Shown in pieces: positions 63,505 to 64,000 of a stretch of 64,000 nucleotides of DNA. Source of the stretch: Tunicatimonas pelagia. Its GTDB lineage: Bacteria > Bacteroidota > Bacteroidia > Cytophagales > Cyclobacteriaceae. The stretch spans positions 6,514,501-6,578,500 of the forward strand of contig NZ_CP120683.1 of the NCBI RefSeq assembly GCF_030506325.1. The letters are read 5' to 3'. Below the pieces are notes generated by a model, which worked only from the letters and a program-made list of their open reading frames with translations, was not told the DNA's origin and did no database searches. The number at the start of each line of letters is the position of its first letter. Position 1 is the first letter of the stretch. The position numbers and the translations under genes were made by a program.

Positions 63505-64000
63505 TTAGTGGTTTATAATTTCTAGTGCTTTGAAAAATCCGCTATTAGCGGTATTTTCATCGTAAATATGCAGCGGTATATCAGCCTTGGGCATCCAAAT
63601 ACGACCTAACTCAACTGCGGTAGCTATTGGCATCGCTGGGAAAATATGCAACGGAGTTTTACTATCGTAATGAGCTTTGATTTCGTTAAATAATCTTCGT
63701 ATCGCTTCGCTGAAATCTTGCAAATGTCGTTTACTTCGTAAAAAGTCGTTGAAAGGCTGGTCAATGGTGAGGGTATAGATTGAACAATTTTTGCCAAGCA
63801 CACTGGTAATTCGATCATTATTGATTGTCGCGCTCAACGAAATGTTTAATGCTACAGAAGGGTGTTTTACTTCTGGCTGGTTAATATAATACTCAATTGG
63901 AGCTACATCCTTTGGAAAATTCCATGATTTAGGTTCTCGCACAGGCTGGTGTACGGCTATCTGATGAATATCGGAGAGAAGAGTACCTAGCTTGATTAGT
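63505..64000 (-). CDS. SAVED-domain CBASS effector, N-terminus beyond the window
   Basis: The minus-strand frame is open from base 64000 to the stop at 63505 (about 164 residues seen). A GTG at 63942 is not the real start, since the frame continues upstream without a stop (LIKLGTLLSDIHQIAVHQ). The visible part has the SAVED pattern: HPSVALNISLSATI, CSIYTLTIDQP and LHIFPAMPIATAVELGRIW. SAVED domains bind cyclic oligonucleotides and activate an attached nuclease, protease or membrane module, which here lies outside the window. It is the first gene of the CBASS operon. Confidence 0.88.
   Translation of the reverse strand, partial: LIKLGTLLSDIHQIAVHQPVREPKSWNFPKDVAPIEYYINQPEVKHPSVALNISLSATINNDRITSVLGKNCSIYTLTIDQPFNDFLRSKRHLQDFSEAIRRLFNEIKAHYDSKTPLHIFPAMPIATAVELGRIWMPKADIPLHIYDENTANSGFFKALEIINH

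Overview
This is chromosomal DNA of moderate GC content from a member of the Bacteroidota, most likely a pigmented, probably marine, Cytophagales-type bacterium. The indicators are a SusC/SusD pair, large MacB/FtsX-type permeases, a MurF-alanine racemase fusion, a bacilliredoxin-like YtxJ protein, DUF4097 surface proteins, a PVC-type HEAT/cytochrome c lipoprotein, weak ribosome-binding sites, at least one TTTG-N18-TAnnTTTG promoter, and a carotenoid cluster with CrtI, CrtB, CrtW and CrtZ. I see no rRNA, tRNA, CRISPR array or intact insertion sequence.

Layout. 1-6831 (minus): a large NtrY-like sensor kinase followed by a long outer-membrane/surface protein that runs off the left edge and is open across its whole length. 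7064-12489: dodecin, a secreted aspartoacylase-like enzyme, a Rpn-family nuclease with a perfect palindrome in front, and an exported S9 peptidase. 12594-18198: an AraC regulator, small membrane and DUF proteins, a LysR-HTH/methyltransferase fusion, and a secreted cohesin-like/calcium-repeat/PA14 protein. 18534-24688: a nucleosidase-like DUF protein, an unknown possibly HEPN-like protein, and a VapC-type toxin-antitoxin module lying between two direct copies of the junction between the unknown gene and a MacB-like permease, one copy being a truncated permease pseudogene. 24991-31113: a heme-binding HEAT lipoprotein, a metallopeptidase-like lipoprotein, and a PEGA-HtrA lipoprotein.

31273-39153 (minus): carotenoid region. 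One operon reads ECF sigma factor, crtI, crtB, ispH, crtW. Upstream of it sits a second run: lipA, a CruF/DUF422 protein, crtZ, and a CarH/LitR-like MerR regulator. Together these convert isoprenoid precursors to a ketolated, hydroxylated carotenoid, apparently under sigma-factor and possibly light or B12 control. No GGPP synthase or classical lycopene cyclase is visible. 39251-42249: an outer-membrane protein, OsmC, YtxJ, and a very basic protein with seven 16-residue repeats. 42435-48336: an ECF sigma factor with a HEAT-repeat anti-sigma-like partner, three DUF4097 proteins, and TPR and TonB-like proteins, probably an envelope-stress or adhesion module. 48542-51812: MurF-Alr and a DUF554 protein preceded by five 7-bp tandem repeats. 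52276-60124: a SusCD uptake locus with a small lipoprotein, a Tat-exported PLP aminotransferase and an AEC-type permease.

60166-64000: a defence-rich end. It holds a RES/Xre toxin-antitoxin pair, a Uma2-type nuclease, and a CBASS operon of the E2-only (type II short) kind: a SAVED effector cut by the right edge, a CD-NTase, and a stand-alone E2-like protein. The observations I rate highest are the LysR-methyltransferase fusion, the toxin-antitoxin module bracketed by direct repeats, and the E2-only CBASS with an atypical CD-NTase C-terminus.
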